The notes beneath the pieces are model-generated. The model saw only the letters and a program-made list of their open reading frames with translations, was not told the DNA's origin and searched no databases. 9,861 nt of DNA from Thermoplasmata archaeon. GTDB taxonomy: Archaea > Thermoplasmatota > Thermoplasmata > Thermoplasmatales > Thermoplasmataceae. Of the stretch, positions 1 through 6,709 are shown piece by piece. The position numbers were made by a program, and so were the translations under genes. The stretch spans positions 1 to 9,861 of the forward strand of contig JAJZKX010000044.1 of assembly GCA_021850745.1 (NCBI GenBank), written 5' to 3'. Each line of letters begins with the position of its first letter. Position 1 is the stretch's first letter.

Positions 1-1
1 G

Positions 2-84
2 AAAAAAATTTGAATCCTGAATAATAATTTGAAAAAACAAAAGAATGGAGAAGTTATAATTTTGAACTTATGAAAATATAACTT
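2..84 (-). terminator. Putative transcription end of the MFS gene: hairpin plus T-rich tracts
   Basis: Directly after the MFS stop codon there is a perfect 8-base inverted repeat, AAGTTATA at 51-58 and TATAACTT at 77-84, with an 18-base spacer. Farther on in the direction of transcription, the minus strand has T-rich runs at about 32-44 and 2-8. Archaeal RNA polymerase commonly stops on oligo-T in the non-template strand. The hairpin may be incidental in such AT-rich DNA. Confidence 0.4.
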
Positions 85-90
85 TATTTT

Positions 91-1398
91 TTAAAGAGTT
101 ATTTTGTCGTCGCTCTTCTTGGAATATTTTGAGGACCATGTTTCGCTTGAAAAAATTATTCCGGCGATCATCAGCAGGGATGCACCTATAACTATAAAAC
201 TCCATACGTTTAAAAGACTGAAGTGAAACGCAACGAATATAAGTATAATGGTTGTTGAGAAGCTTGCGGCAATTCCTCCCGCGTTGTATGCGAAGCCAAC
301 TGCAGTCGCCCTGTAACGTTTGCTGAATTTCTCGGCAAGAAATGCCGGCAAGGTTGCGAATATCATTGCCTCGATGAATGCCTGTACAGAAAATGCAGCC
401 ACGATTGCGAAGAGGCTATGGCTCAGCCCTAAGTATATCAATGGATAAGTTGTTATGAGAAAAGCAAGTGAGTATATCATCATGGAAACTCTCCTCCCGC
501 CCAACAGGTTTGAGATCATTCCTCCTATCCATACCCCGAAGAGGGATACTAGATTTACAAGTGCAATGGCGAGACCTACCGTTGAATAAGGTATGGATTC
601 AAATTGTTCCATTACGATAGGATAAAATGAAAGAGTGGCACCGTTTACAAAAAGCAGACCGGCTGTTATCATTATTACGAATGCCAGAGTTAAAGGAACC
701 TCCTTCACCATGTTTCTTACCGGGATTTTTTCAACCTTGTTCTCGCTTTGCATGTCAGTGAATACTTTTGATTCCCTGGTGAATAGCCTCAGTACCAGGG
801 CCAGTATGCCTGGAACTATGGATGTTGCAAACAATACTCTCCAGCCGAAAGCCTGAAAACCGGCCTGACCATAAAATGAATCAAGTGCAAAAAAGACCAG
901 TGAGACTATGAAATATCCCACACCAAAACCACTCTGCACAAAAGCACCGACAAAACCTCTCCTCTCCGCAGGAACTGATTCCGTTGCAAGAGCAGTTCCA
1001 CCACCGTATTCCGCACCTGCAAAAAACCCTACCAGGAAAAGTGCCACATAAAGAATGGCAGGTGCCACTATCCCTATCTGGGTAAATGTGGGAATCAAAG
1101 CTATGGATGCACTGAATATTGAAAAGAAAAGCACTGTGATAGTAAGCATTGTCTTTCTTCCTATTCTGTCCCCAAAAAAGTTTCCAAGAATTACAGAGCC
1201 TAAAAGTCTAGCCACCGCGCTTACGATGAACCCCATTACTGTTGCAATGAGGGCCAGATATATTGGGGGAAATAATACCTTGGAAATGGTAACTGCAACA
1301 AGGGCATATGTGATTGAAACGTACCCGTCCATCACCCATCCAGACCATGAGGAAAGAACCTGCATCCATTCAGCTTTCTTTAATCCGTAGACTTCCAC
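91..1398 (-). CDS. MFS transporter, metabolite:H+ symporter (MHS/sugar-porter) type
   Basis: This 435-residue integral membrane protein is a secondary transporter of the major facilitator superfamily, with a hydrophobic profile fitting about 12 membrane segments. The loop between segments 2 and 3 has the classic motif GNFFGDRIGRK (residues 72-82), and a degenerate copy sits at the start of the second half (GGMISNLLGGRR, 292-303). AGAEYGGG followed by ESVPAERRG (127-148) and GWR at 185-187 are typical of the MHS branch, which includes proline/betaine, citrate, shikimate and alpha-ketoglutarate symporters. Substrate is not readable from sequence; proton-coupled uptake of an organic acid or sugar is an inference. 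The start is GTG at 1398, chosen because an archaeal box A lies 24 bases upstream, implying a leaderless transcript. The gene stands alone, divergent from the VWA gene. Confidence 0.92.
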   Translation of the reverse strand: MEVYGLKKAEWMQVLSSWSGWVMDGYVSITYALVAVTISKVLFPPIYLALIATVMGFIVSAVARLLGSVILGNFFGDRIGRKTMLTITVLFFSIFSASIALIPTFTQIGIVAPAILYVALFLVGFFAGAEYGGGTALATESVPAERRGFVGAFVQSGFGVGYFIVSLVFFALDSFYGQAGFQAFGWRVLFATSIVPGILALVLRLFTRESKVFTDMQSENKVEKIPVRNMVKEVPLTLAFVIMITAGLLFVNGATLSFYPIVMEQFESIPYSTVGLAIALVNLVSLFGVWIGGMISNLLGGRRVSMMIYSLAFLITTYPLIYLGLSHSLFAIVAAFSVQAFIEAMIFATLPAFLAEKFSKRYRATAVGFAYNAGGIAASFSTTIILIFVAFHFSLLNVWSFIVIGASLLMIAGIIFSSETWSSKYSKKSDDKITL

Positions 1399-1417
1399 GT
1401 GAACCTGATCATATAGA

Positions 1418-1426
1418 TATATTAAA
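1418..1426 (-). promoter_or_regulatory. Archaeal box A promoter of the MFS gene
   Basis: On the minus strand the sequence is TTTAATATA, close to the archaeal TATA consensus. It is centred about 24 bases before the GTG at 1398, so transcription should begin at or next to the start codon. No Shine-Dalgarno sequence is needed or convincingly present. Confidence 0.6.
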
Positions 1427-1743
1427 CATTAACTAAAGGCTTACCTAATGGGGAGTGGCTTTTTTAGGATGTTTTAACGAGAGACAATTATAATCATGAA
1501 GCTTTTATGCCATCAGTTTCCCAACACTACCCGTACATAATTCTAATGTAAATTTTATCTGGGTATCCATGCGGGTTTTTCATGCTTATTTCATTCTTAT
1601 TTCATATCTTTATGGGCTTATCAGTTAATATTCAGAAGTGATTAATATTGGTGTTGTAAAATTGGTTAATTGTTCGTTGATTCCCGTTCAAGCTGCTGTT
1701 TCACGGGGAAAAGTATCAATTTTCACGAAAATGCAAAACATTC
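1427..1743. other. Gene-free AT-rich intergenic stretch
   Basis: Between the divergent MFS and VWA promoters I see no supportable gene or RNA. A plus-strand reading frame does run back from the VWA gene to a TTG at 1670, but its codons here give a cysteine- and asparagine-rich peptide unlike the family, so I treat it as non-coding. The only patterned element is a short tandem pair of CTTATTTCAT at 1585-1594 and 1596-1605, of unknown meaning. Confidence 0.5.
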
Positions 1744-1750
1744 TATAAAT
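1744..1750 (+). promoter_or_regulatory. Archaeal box A promoter of the VWA-PP2C operon
   Basis: TATAAAT is centred about 22 bases before the ATG at 1769, the spacing expected for a leaderless archaeal transcript. It lies inside the reading frame that would be used if translation began at TTG 1670, which argues against that longer form. Confidence 0.6.
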
Positions 1751-1768
1751 GGAAATGTATTACAATGT

Positions 1769-2614
1769 ATGACATATTCGGCAGAGATCAGCAGAAGGAA
1801 GCCAGGACTGTTTCTGTTCTTACTTGACCAGTCAAGGTCAATGAGCCACAAACTAGCTGGACAGCAGACATCCAAGGCCAGGGAAGCAACCGATGCTATA
1901 AACAGGCAGATATACGAAATAATTTACAGATGCACAAAAACTGAGGGTGTAAGGGATTATTTCGAGATAGGAATCATAGGTTATGGATCAAAAACCGACA
2001 CGGCTGAATCATTGCTGCCAAATGCAACAATAGTTCCGATCTCCAAGATGGCTGAAAACCCAATAAGAATAGAGAAGACCACGAAGAGGATTACAGATTC
2101 TGAGGGTGAAGAGGTTGAGACAGAGATGGAATTTCCTGTATGGTTCGAGCCCGTGGCAAACTTCAATACACCCATGGTCAAGGCCCTTAAACTCGCAAAG
2201 GAGTGGTGCACTGAGTGGCTGCATGAACACTCTGATTCCTATCCGCCAGTTGTGATTAATATATCTGATGGTGCAGCGACAGATGGTGACCCAATTCCGG
2301 CAGCAGATGAACTCAAGTCCATGTCCACCTCTGATGGAAACCTTCTTTTATGGAACTGCCACCTTTCGGAATCAAAACAGGATGATGCAGTGATCTTCCC
2401 ATCTGATGAGGAACAGCTGCCTAAAACGGACAAGTTTTCAAGGGAACTATTCAGGATGTCCAGCGACCTGCCGGAACCTTTTCAGGACGTTGCTGCCGAG
2501 AGGGGACTGGAAATAAAGAATGGCGCAAGAGGATATGTGTTCAATGCCGGCCTTGATGAACTGCTTGAACTCCTTGATATCGGAACAAGGGCACCAACTG
2601 AGAATCTTCATTAG
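1769..2614 (+). CDS. TerY-type von Willebrand factor A (VWA) domain protein
   Basis: From ATG 1769 this is a 281-residue soluble protein that is essentially one VWA domain. The metal-ion-dependent adhesion site is complete: DQSRS (D20, S22, S24) after a hydrophobic strand, T134 in NTPM, and D167 in NISDGAATDGD. The C-terminal half (roughly 192-275) follows the pattern I associate with bacterial TerY-like proteins: a CHLS strand, IFPSDEEQLP, LFRMSSDLP, GARGYVFNAG and a closing LDIGTR. Such proteins usually sit beside a PP2C phosphatase and a Ser/Thr kinase, as here, and are thought to assemble or regulate that pair; this role is inferred. An in-frame TTG at 1670 would add 33 residues of non-conserved sequence, but box A at 1744-1750 supports the ATG. 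The phosphatase start follows 8 bases after the stop, so the two are probably co-transcribed. Confidence 0.9.
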   Translation: MTYSAEISRRKPGLFLFLLDQSRSMSHKLAGQQTSKAREATDAINRQIYEIIYRCTKTEGVRDYFEIGIIGYGSKTDTAESLLPNATIVPISKMAENPIRIEKTTKRITDSEGEEVETEMEFPVWFEPVANFNTPMVKALKLAKEWCTEWLHEHSDSYPPVVINISDGAATDGDPIPAADELKSMSTSDGNLLLWNCHLSESKQDDAVIFPSDEEQLPKTDKFSRELFRMSSDLPEPFQDVAAERGLEIKNGARGYVFNAGLDELLELLDIGTRAPTENLH

Positions 2615-2622
2615 AGAGAACT

Positions 2623-3357
2623 GTGAAAATACAGAATTTTCACCTCAGCAAACTGGGGAATCCTGCAAAAGAGTATGAGGATTCTCTCAGTTTCGACCTC
2701 AAGAAGGGAAGGTTTGCAATAGCCGACGGCGCAAGCGGTTCAACATTCTCCGATATTTGGGCCAGGTCCCTGACTGAAACTTTCGTCAATTCCAAAATTG
2801 ATCTGTTCAGGGGCAACGATGGTGTAATGGGGCAGATAGTGTCAACCTCCAGGGATTACTGGTACGACAACGTGAACTGGAAAGCCCTGCCATGGTTCCT
2901 TAAGAACAAGTCAATATCCGGATCTTATGCCACTTTCCTGGCTCTTCAGGTTAAGAAGGTGTCTGGCAGCCTGAAATTTAAATCCATTTCTGTCGGGGAC
3001 TCCTGCATGTTCATACTGCAGGGCAACAAAATCAAGGAATCTTTTCCCATCAAATTTCCCAGGGAATTTGGAAATACTCCCAGGCTAATCTGGAGTGGCC
3101 AGGGATCTCCCGTTAAAAAGAGCTTGAAAGTTCCTGAACCTGAACTGACTGAGTTTTCCGGAACCCTGGAAAATAATTTGAATATCCTTCTGGCAACAGA
3201 TGCGGCTGCAAAATGGATCATGGAGGACACAGACTATGCAATGAATCTTTTCCTTAACGAATTTCAGTCCCTGGATTCAAGGATACCAAAACTCATAAAT
3301 GAGGGGAAGATAAAAAATGATGATTTTACTGTTGCACTTCTTGAATTTACAGACTGA
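2623..3357 (+). CDS. PP2C-family (PPM) serine/threonine protein phosphatase
   Basis: This cytoplasmic enzyme of 244 residues should remove phosphate from Ser/Thr residues using two metal ions. The PP2C motifs occur in order: ED at 19-20, the metal-binding ADGASGS (D35), GSYATFLAL (100-108), the strand SVGDS (123-127), LLATDAAAKW (189-198, replacing the usual SDG) and NDDFTVALLEF (232-242). All expected acidic residues are present, so it is probably active. It is short and consists only of the catalytic domain, matching the compact phosphatases of TerY-P-like clusters. The GTG start is 8 bases after the VWA stop; no other candidate start gives a full domain, and translation is likely coupled to the VWA gene. 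Its last 11 bases overlap the 3' end of the opposing kinase gene. The natural substrate is probably the kinase or its targets, by inference from position. Confidence 0.88.
   Translation: MKIQNFHLSKLGNPAKEYEDSLSFDLKKGRFAIADGASGSTFSDIWARSLTETFVNSKIDLFRGNDGVMGQIVSTSRDYWYDNVNWKALPWFLKNKSISGSYATFLALQVKKVSGSLKFKSISVGDSCMFILQGNKIKESFPIKFPREFGNTPRLIWSGQGSPVKKSLKVPEPELTEFSGTLENNLNILLATDAAAKWIMEDTDYAMNLFLNEFQSLDSRIPKLINEGKIKNDDFTVALLEFTD
3312..3317 (-). terminator. Candidate oligo-T terminator of the kinase gene, inside the PP2C gene
   Basis: Six consecutive T on the minus strand, about 30 bases past the kinase stop codon, could end the kinase transcript. The tract is within the 3' part of the phosphatase gene, making the kinase mRNA tail antisense to it. 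Confidence 0.35.
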
Positions 3358-4771
3358 TAAGTTTCAGCGGTTCCGTTCCCTCCCATAGGGGACTCTTGCC
3401 TATTGACTGTACCATCAGTTTTGTGAGTTTTTTGACTTTTCTTCCTCCGCTTGTGGACAGGGCCCTTATAACTTCAGAATGATCAGGGTCCTTGAAGTCC
3501 TCTTTTCTCATTATCAGGCAATCCGGGTCGTCCCCATTGTACTTCTTCCACATGTCAGGTTTTTCAGCCAGCGCAAGCAGGGTAGTGTAAATCACTGTTG
3601 AGGAGAAATTGTCCAGGTTCGTGCCGTAATCATCAACCTTTCTTTCAGGGTGCTGGAAACCTGAGTGGCCAAGTTCAGGCGCTTTCTGTCCCTCCATCAG
3701 TGGAACATACATGCCATCATAATCCACGAATATCATCTTGCCTTTTTTGTCGATTATGATGTTATCGCCGGAAAGATCTCCATGGGCTATGCCAAAACTG
3801 TGCAGTTCCGCTACTGAATCTATGAAATCTTTTGCCAGCTTCTTCATTATCCTGGGTTCCTTCAGGTTTGCCTTTATGAAAGTATTCAGGGGGGTTCCGT
3901 CAATCCACTCCATCGTGAGGATCGGGTAATACACGGAAGGATTCTTCATTGCACTTATGCCCCGGGTATAGAAGTCGAATTTAACCAGTGGATCGGCTGC
4001 ATAATTTATCCCTTTCAGGTATGATGAGATTTCAAGATACCGCATATTTAGGTGCGATGTTCTCTTCGTGAAGCATTTCAGGGCCATCAGCTGACCTGAT
4101 GTTGTCCTGACCTTGTATATTGAGCCATAATTTCCGGTTGCATGAACATACCAGTTGACTGACACCGGGTTCTTCAGGGCCGTAGCAGTCTTGAGTTCCA
4201 CCAGATCTTTGTAAATGGAATGTTGAAGGGACTGGAAACTCTGTTCGTAATCGCGTCCGGACGGCCATGATCCCTGTGGATCTTCAGGAGCGGTCAGTTT
4301 CCTGTTTTTAAGATCTTTCAGCACGTCTTCCATTATCTTCCGGTTAGTTTCGTACCAGGAGGCTGAGGATTTCGGTTTTGGCGCTGCCTGGTTGGGATCT
4401 GCAGGGGTGGTCTCTGCCTTCTTTTTCTGTTTTCCAGCCTGCTGGGGAATCTGTGATGAGGAGAAATGTGAGAGGATTTTTTTTGTGATCTCAATATGAG
4501 TTTTCCATGATTCCATGCTGCTCACCTTAACCAGCACAGTTTCAGGTGCGCTTCCCTTGACTATGAGGCAGAGCCTTTTCATCATCTTGCCTTCTATTGT
4601 GACATTTATGATGTCCTCAACCTTAATCTCGAAACTGTCCTGCCTGTTCCTGTTTCCTGGATCCGGCTTAAAAATAACCTTCAGTGGAGTGAGCATGAGT
4701 ATTCCATGGCTTTTGCCGAAGCTTGCGGGCTCAGTAAGTATGTAATGTGGGTCATCGTTATTGGAAGCCAT
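3347..4771 (-). CDS. Ser/Thr protein kinase with N-terminal PH/GRAM-like domain
   Basis: The protein has 474 residues in three parts. Residues about 20-100 show a PH/GRAM-like strand pattern (GILMLTPLKVIFKP, then FEIKVEDIINVTIEG, then a hydrophobic strand and a closing helix with Trp89); this assignment is by pattern. Residues about 103-140 are a Q/K/P/A-rich linker. The kinase domain (about 200-400) has a glycine loop (GNYGSIYKV, 213-221), lysine K232 in MALKCF, a probable helix-C glutamate E247, catalytic loop HGDLSGDN (330-337; D332, N337) and metal-binding DYD (350-352). It is a non-RD kinase (HGD in place of HRD). DYDGMYVP followed by ELGHSGFQHPE resembles kinases of bacterial VWA/PP2C clusters and stands in for the usual DFG-to-APE segment. 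There are no membrane segments. ATG 4771 is supported by a box A 27 bases upstream. The gene converges with PP2C; they overlap by 11 bases. Confidence 0.92.
   Translation of the reverse strand: MASNNDDPHYILTEPASFGKSHGILMLTPLKVIFKPDPGNRNRQDSFEIKVEDIINVTIEGKMMKRLCLIVKGSAPETVLVKVSSMESWKTHIEITKKILSHFSSSQIPQQAGKQKKKAETTPADPNQAAPKPKSSASWYETNRKIMEDVLKDLKNRKLTAPEDPQGSWPSGRDYEQSFQSLQHSIYKDLVELKTATALKNPVSVNWYVHATGNYGSIYKVRTTSGQLMALKCFTKRTSHLNMRYLEISSYLKGINYAADPLVKFDFYTRGISAMKNPSVYYPILTMEWIDGTPLNTFIKANLKEPRIMKKLAKDFIDSVAELHSFGIAHGDLSGDNIIIDKKGKMIFVDYDGMYVPLMEGQKAPELGHSGFQHPERKVDDYGTNLDNFSSTVIYTTLLALAEKPDMWKKYNGDDPDCLIMRKEDFKDPDHSEVIRALSTSGGRKVKKLTKLMVQSIGKSPLWEGTEPLKLISL
3419..3440 (+). terminator. Candidate oligo-T terminator of the VWA-PP2C operon, inside the kinase gene
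   Basis: T-runs of four, six and four bases (3419-3422, 3428-3433, 3437-3440) lie on the plus strand about 60-80 bases after the phosphatase stop. They resemble archaeal oligo-T termination signals. They fall within the opposite-strand kinase coding region, so the operon mRNA would end antisense to the kinase. Confidence 0.35.
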
Positions 4772-4786
4772 CTCCTAAACAATGAT

Positions 4787-4806
4787 ATACATGATCATAA
4801 ATGTAT
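4787..4806. repeat. Inverted repeat over the kinase promoter
   Basis: ATACAT (4787-4792) and ATGTAT (4801-4806) form a perfect 6-base inverted repeat with an 8-base spacer that covers the candidate box A. It could be a regulator-binding site, but short repeats like this are common in AT-rich DNA. Confidence 0.25.
4794..4802 (-). promoter_or_regulatory. Candidate box A promoter of the kinase gene
   Basis: ATTTATGAT on the minus strand is centred about 27 bases before the kinase ATG, giving a nearly leaderless mRNA. A GGAG touches the ATG and is too close to act as a normal ribosome binding site. The match to consensus is weaker than at the other genes here. The rest of the 180-base gap to the ABC gene (4807-4940) shows no gene, only AT-rich sequence. 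Confidence 0.4.
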
Positions 4807-4932
4807 GCTCCATGACGGACAAAGTTGAAATTTTATTTTTTCCATTTCCTGTGAGACCCATGGTTTCAGCCTTGTATATGCGGTTTTATTGAATTCTGTA
4901 TCGGGACAGAACTCCAGACTGCCGGCAACTTG

Positions 4933-4946
4933 AAAAGATGAAAAAA
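4933..4946 (-). terminator. Oligo-T terminator of the ABC operon
   Basis: The minus strand carries T6 (4941-4946) and then T4 (4933-4936) immediately after the ABC ATPase stop codon at 4952-4954. This fits an archaeal oligo-T terminator and would separate the ABC operon from the kinase gene downstream on the same strand. Confidence 0.45.
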
Positions 4947-4951
4947 TCAGA

Positions 4952-5836
4952 TTACTGGACCAGGGAAAGATAAACCTCTTCCATTCGGTCCATGCCCTCA
5001 ACCGAATCTATTTCTACACCATTTTCCATCAATTCCCTGAGGATTGAATTTCTGGTTTCCCCTGGCTTCATCTCCAATGTTATCTCGTTTCCCTTAGTGG
5101 TCAGATCCTTTGCTCCGGGGATATTCTTGATATTGTTGAAACTACCCCTTATCCTCATTTTGTTCCCCCTCATGTCTGATATTTCATCATTGAATTTTAT
5201 TTCGCCCTTATCTACTATTATCACCCTGTCACAGACTTCCCTGGCTTCCGATATTAGGTGTGTACTGAACAGGATTATCCTTTTCTTTTCTTCCTTAAGT
5301 GTTATAAGAATATCCCTCATCTCCTTCATTCCCCTGGGATCAAGGCCAAATGTTGGTTCATCCAGCACTATTATTTCCGGGTCACCTATCATAGAAACAG
5401 CAAGACCCAGCCGTTGCTTCATTCCTCTTGAATATTCACCGGTTTTCCTGTCAAGATACCCTGTTATGCCAGTGATACTGGCAAGTTTCTCAATTTCTTC
5501 TGAGGATCCGGAAACCGACATTCCCTTTATCCTTGCCACAAATTTCATGGTCTCCCTTCCTGTCAGGTAAGGGTAGAATTCCGGCTGTTCCACAAGAGCG
5601 CCTATTTTCTCCAGAGCCTTTGTGGGATTCTGGTTCACGTTGACACCGTTCACCAGTATTTTACCTTCGGAAGGCTTGAGTATGTTGGTTATGATTTTCA
5701 GCAGGGTGGTCTTCCCGGCCCCATTTGGGCCAAGTATCCCTATGCACTGTGGTGTATCCACGTTGAGGTTTATATCCTTCAATGCCTGAAGTGATCCAAA
5801 ATTCTTGCTAACTCCCATTATATCAAGACCGGGCAT
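4952..5836 (-). CDS. ABC transporter ATP-binding protein (ABC-2 export type)
   Basis: This 294-residue nucleotide-binding subunit powers the ABC-2 permease encoded just upstream. Motifs in order: Walker A GPNGAGKT (36-43), Q-loop Q84 in LVEQPEFYP, signature YSRGMKQR (135-142, a common variant in this subfamily), Walker B IIVLDEPTFGLDP (155-167; D159, E160) and switch histidine H193 in FSTHLISEA. The last 80 or so residues (about 215-294) form a C-terminal extension typical of CcmA/drug-export ATPases. The ATG follows the permease TAA with no gap, and a strong Shine-Dalgarno GGAGGT sits in the last codons of the permease, so translation is coupled. The transported substrate cannot be told; lipid, drug or surface-molecule export are possible. 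Confidence 0.95.
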   Translation of the reverse strand: MPGLDIMGVSKNFGSLQALKDINLNVDTPQCIGILGPNGAGKTTLLKIITNILKPSEGKILVNGVNVNQNPTKALEKIGALVEQPEFYPYLTGRETMKFVARIKGMSVSGSSEEIEKLASITGITGYLDRKTGEYSRGMKQRLGLAVSMIGDPEIIVLDEPTFGLDPRGMKEMRDILITLKEEKKRIILFSTHLISEAREVCDRVIIVDKGEIKFNDEISDMRGNKMRIRGSFNNIKNIPGAKDLTTKGNEITLEMKPGETRNSILRELMENGVEIDSVEGMDRMEEVYLSLVQ

Positions 5837-6667
5837 TTACTTTACCTCCTTGTTTTCAAAGATCAGGAGAGCTATGACTATTGAAACCACAAGATAGAGA
5901 ATCATCACGAGCAACGCCACCATGATTGATGAGAATGATGCTCCTGCAATACTGTTGTTAACTGCGAAAGTGGATGTGCTAACATTCACGAAAACCCTCT
6001 CCACAATGGATGCGGCGTTGTCAAGCAGGAAGAAGGGGTTGTAGCTGTAAATCAGCTCAAACACTATATTCATTGCTGAGAAGATTATGAAGTATATCAG
6101 GAATACAGTAATGTAAGCATAAAGGTTCTTCTTGAATATGCTGCTCACAAGAAAAGTGAAGGCTGAAATTGAGAATATGAACACTGCCAGCAGCCCTATT
6201 GATTTGAAAAAGGTAACCGGCAACTGCCCGGGAAAGACTATGATGTAAGTTATTACCTCCACTATGATATAAATTGCAGTTATAACAAGGGTGACTGACA
6301 CTGAAGCCAGATACTTGCCCATAAGCAGGACGCTTCTCCCAATTGGAAGCGGAAATATCTGGAAGGCTGTGCGGTTCTCTATCTCGCTTGATATGGCCGG
6401 TGAACCGAAGAAAACTGCTGCAAATACCGGAAGATCGGACAGGACAAATGCCCATATATACAGGAACAGTTCCTCCTTAAGGCCCGTTGAGATTGCTTTT
6501 CCCTTTAGCTCCGGTATGAAGTCCGGCAGCTTGTTGAGATACCTGAAAGAAAGGTATACCATTAACCCTGATACCAGCAGAACCAGCAGGAGCATGAGAT
6601 AGAAGCTCCTTGACCGGTAATAGTTCCTGAAATAGTAACCATAAGTTATTGAAAAACGGTTTGTCAT
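5837..6667 (-). CDS. ABC-2 type transporter permease
   Basis: This 276-residue membrane subunit has six clear hydrophobic segments at approximately 22-41, 67-92, 123-145, 157-178, 183-208 and 244-270, the usual ABC-2 layout. Between segments 2 and 3 is the cytoplasmic stretch ISSEIENRTAFQIFPLPIGR (about 92-111), the conserved E...T...PI.R pattern of this family. A GTG at 6679 would add four residues, but it lies inside the GGAAGGTG ribosome binding site that is 9 bases before ATG 6667, so I prefer the ATG. The gene follows the sequon-rich surface protein by 42 bases and directly abuts the ATPase, forming one operon. The transporter would be a homodimer, since no second permease is present. 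Confidence 0.88.
   Translation of the reverse strand: MTNRFSITYGYYFRNYYRSRSFYLMLLLVLLVSGLMVYLSFRYLNKLPDFIPELKGKAISTGLKEELFLYIWAFVLSDLPVFAAVFFGSPAISSEIENRTAFQIFPLPIGRSVLLMGKYLASVSVTLVITAIYIIVEVITYIIVFPGQLPVTFFKSIGLLAVFIFSISAFTFLVSSIFKKNLYAYITVFLIYFIIFSAMNIVFELIYSYNPFFLLDNAASIVERVFVNVSTSTFAVNNSIAGASFSSIMVALLVMILYLVVSIVIALLIFENKEVK
5848..5853 (-). promoter_or_regulatory. Shine-Dalgarno site of the ABC ATPase gene
   Basis: The minus strand reads AAGGAGGTAAAGTAA before the ATG, a full match to the archaeal anti-Shine-Dalgarno core with about 9 bases of spacing. It overlaps the final permease codons and fixes the start at 5836. It contrasts with the apparently leaderless first genes in this window. 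Confidence 0.7.
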
Positions 6668-6709
6668 AAATATAAGCACCTTCCGGAAATCATTCCATCA
6701 CCATGGCCT

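Noticed and set aside
1585..1605. Tandem pair of CTTATTTCAT before the VWA gene
   Set aside because: Only two copies in low-complexity AT-rich DNA, over 130 bases from the start codon; not enough to call a CRISPR, iteron or operator.
1769..4771. Calling the triad a tellurite resistance locus
   Set aside because: Only the VWA/PP2C/kinase part is present; no TerA-F or TerC-like gene is seen, so a specific resistance function is not supported.
4894..4911. Small inverted repeat TTCTGT / ACAGAA with a 6-base loop in the ABC-kinase gap
   Set aside because: A 6-base stem is expected by chance, and it is not next to a stop codon or box A; the T-tracts at 4933-4946 better explain termination.
5420..5445. 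ABC signature YSRGM instead of LSGGQ as a possible inactive ATPase
   Set aside because: YS(G/R/K)GM is a normal variant in ABC-2 export ATPases, and the Walker A, Walker B and H-loop residues are all present.
4992..5570. A 192-codon plus-strand reading frame opposite the ABC ATPase
   Set aside because: It is antisense to an ABC ATPase with every motif intact; the translated product is a serine/isoleucine-rich shadow with no promoter or recognisable domain.
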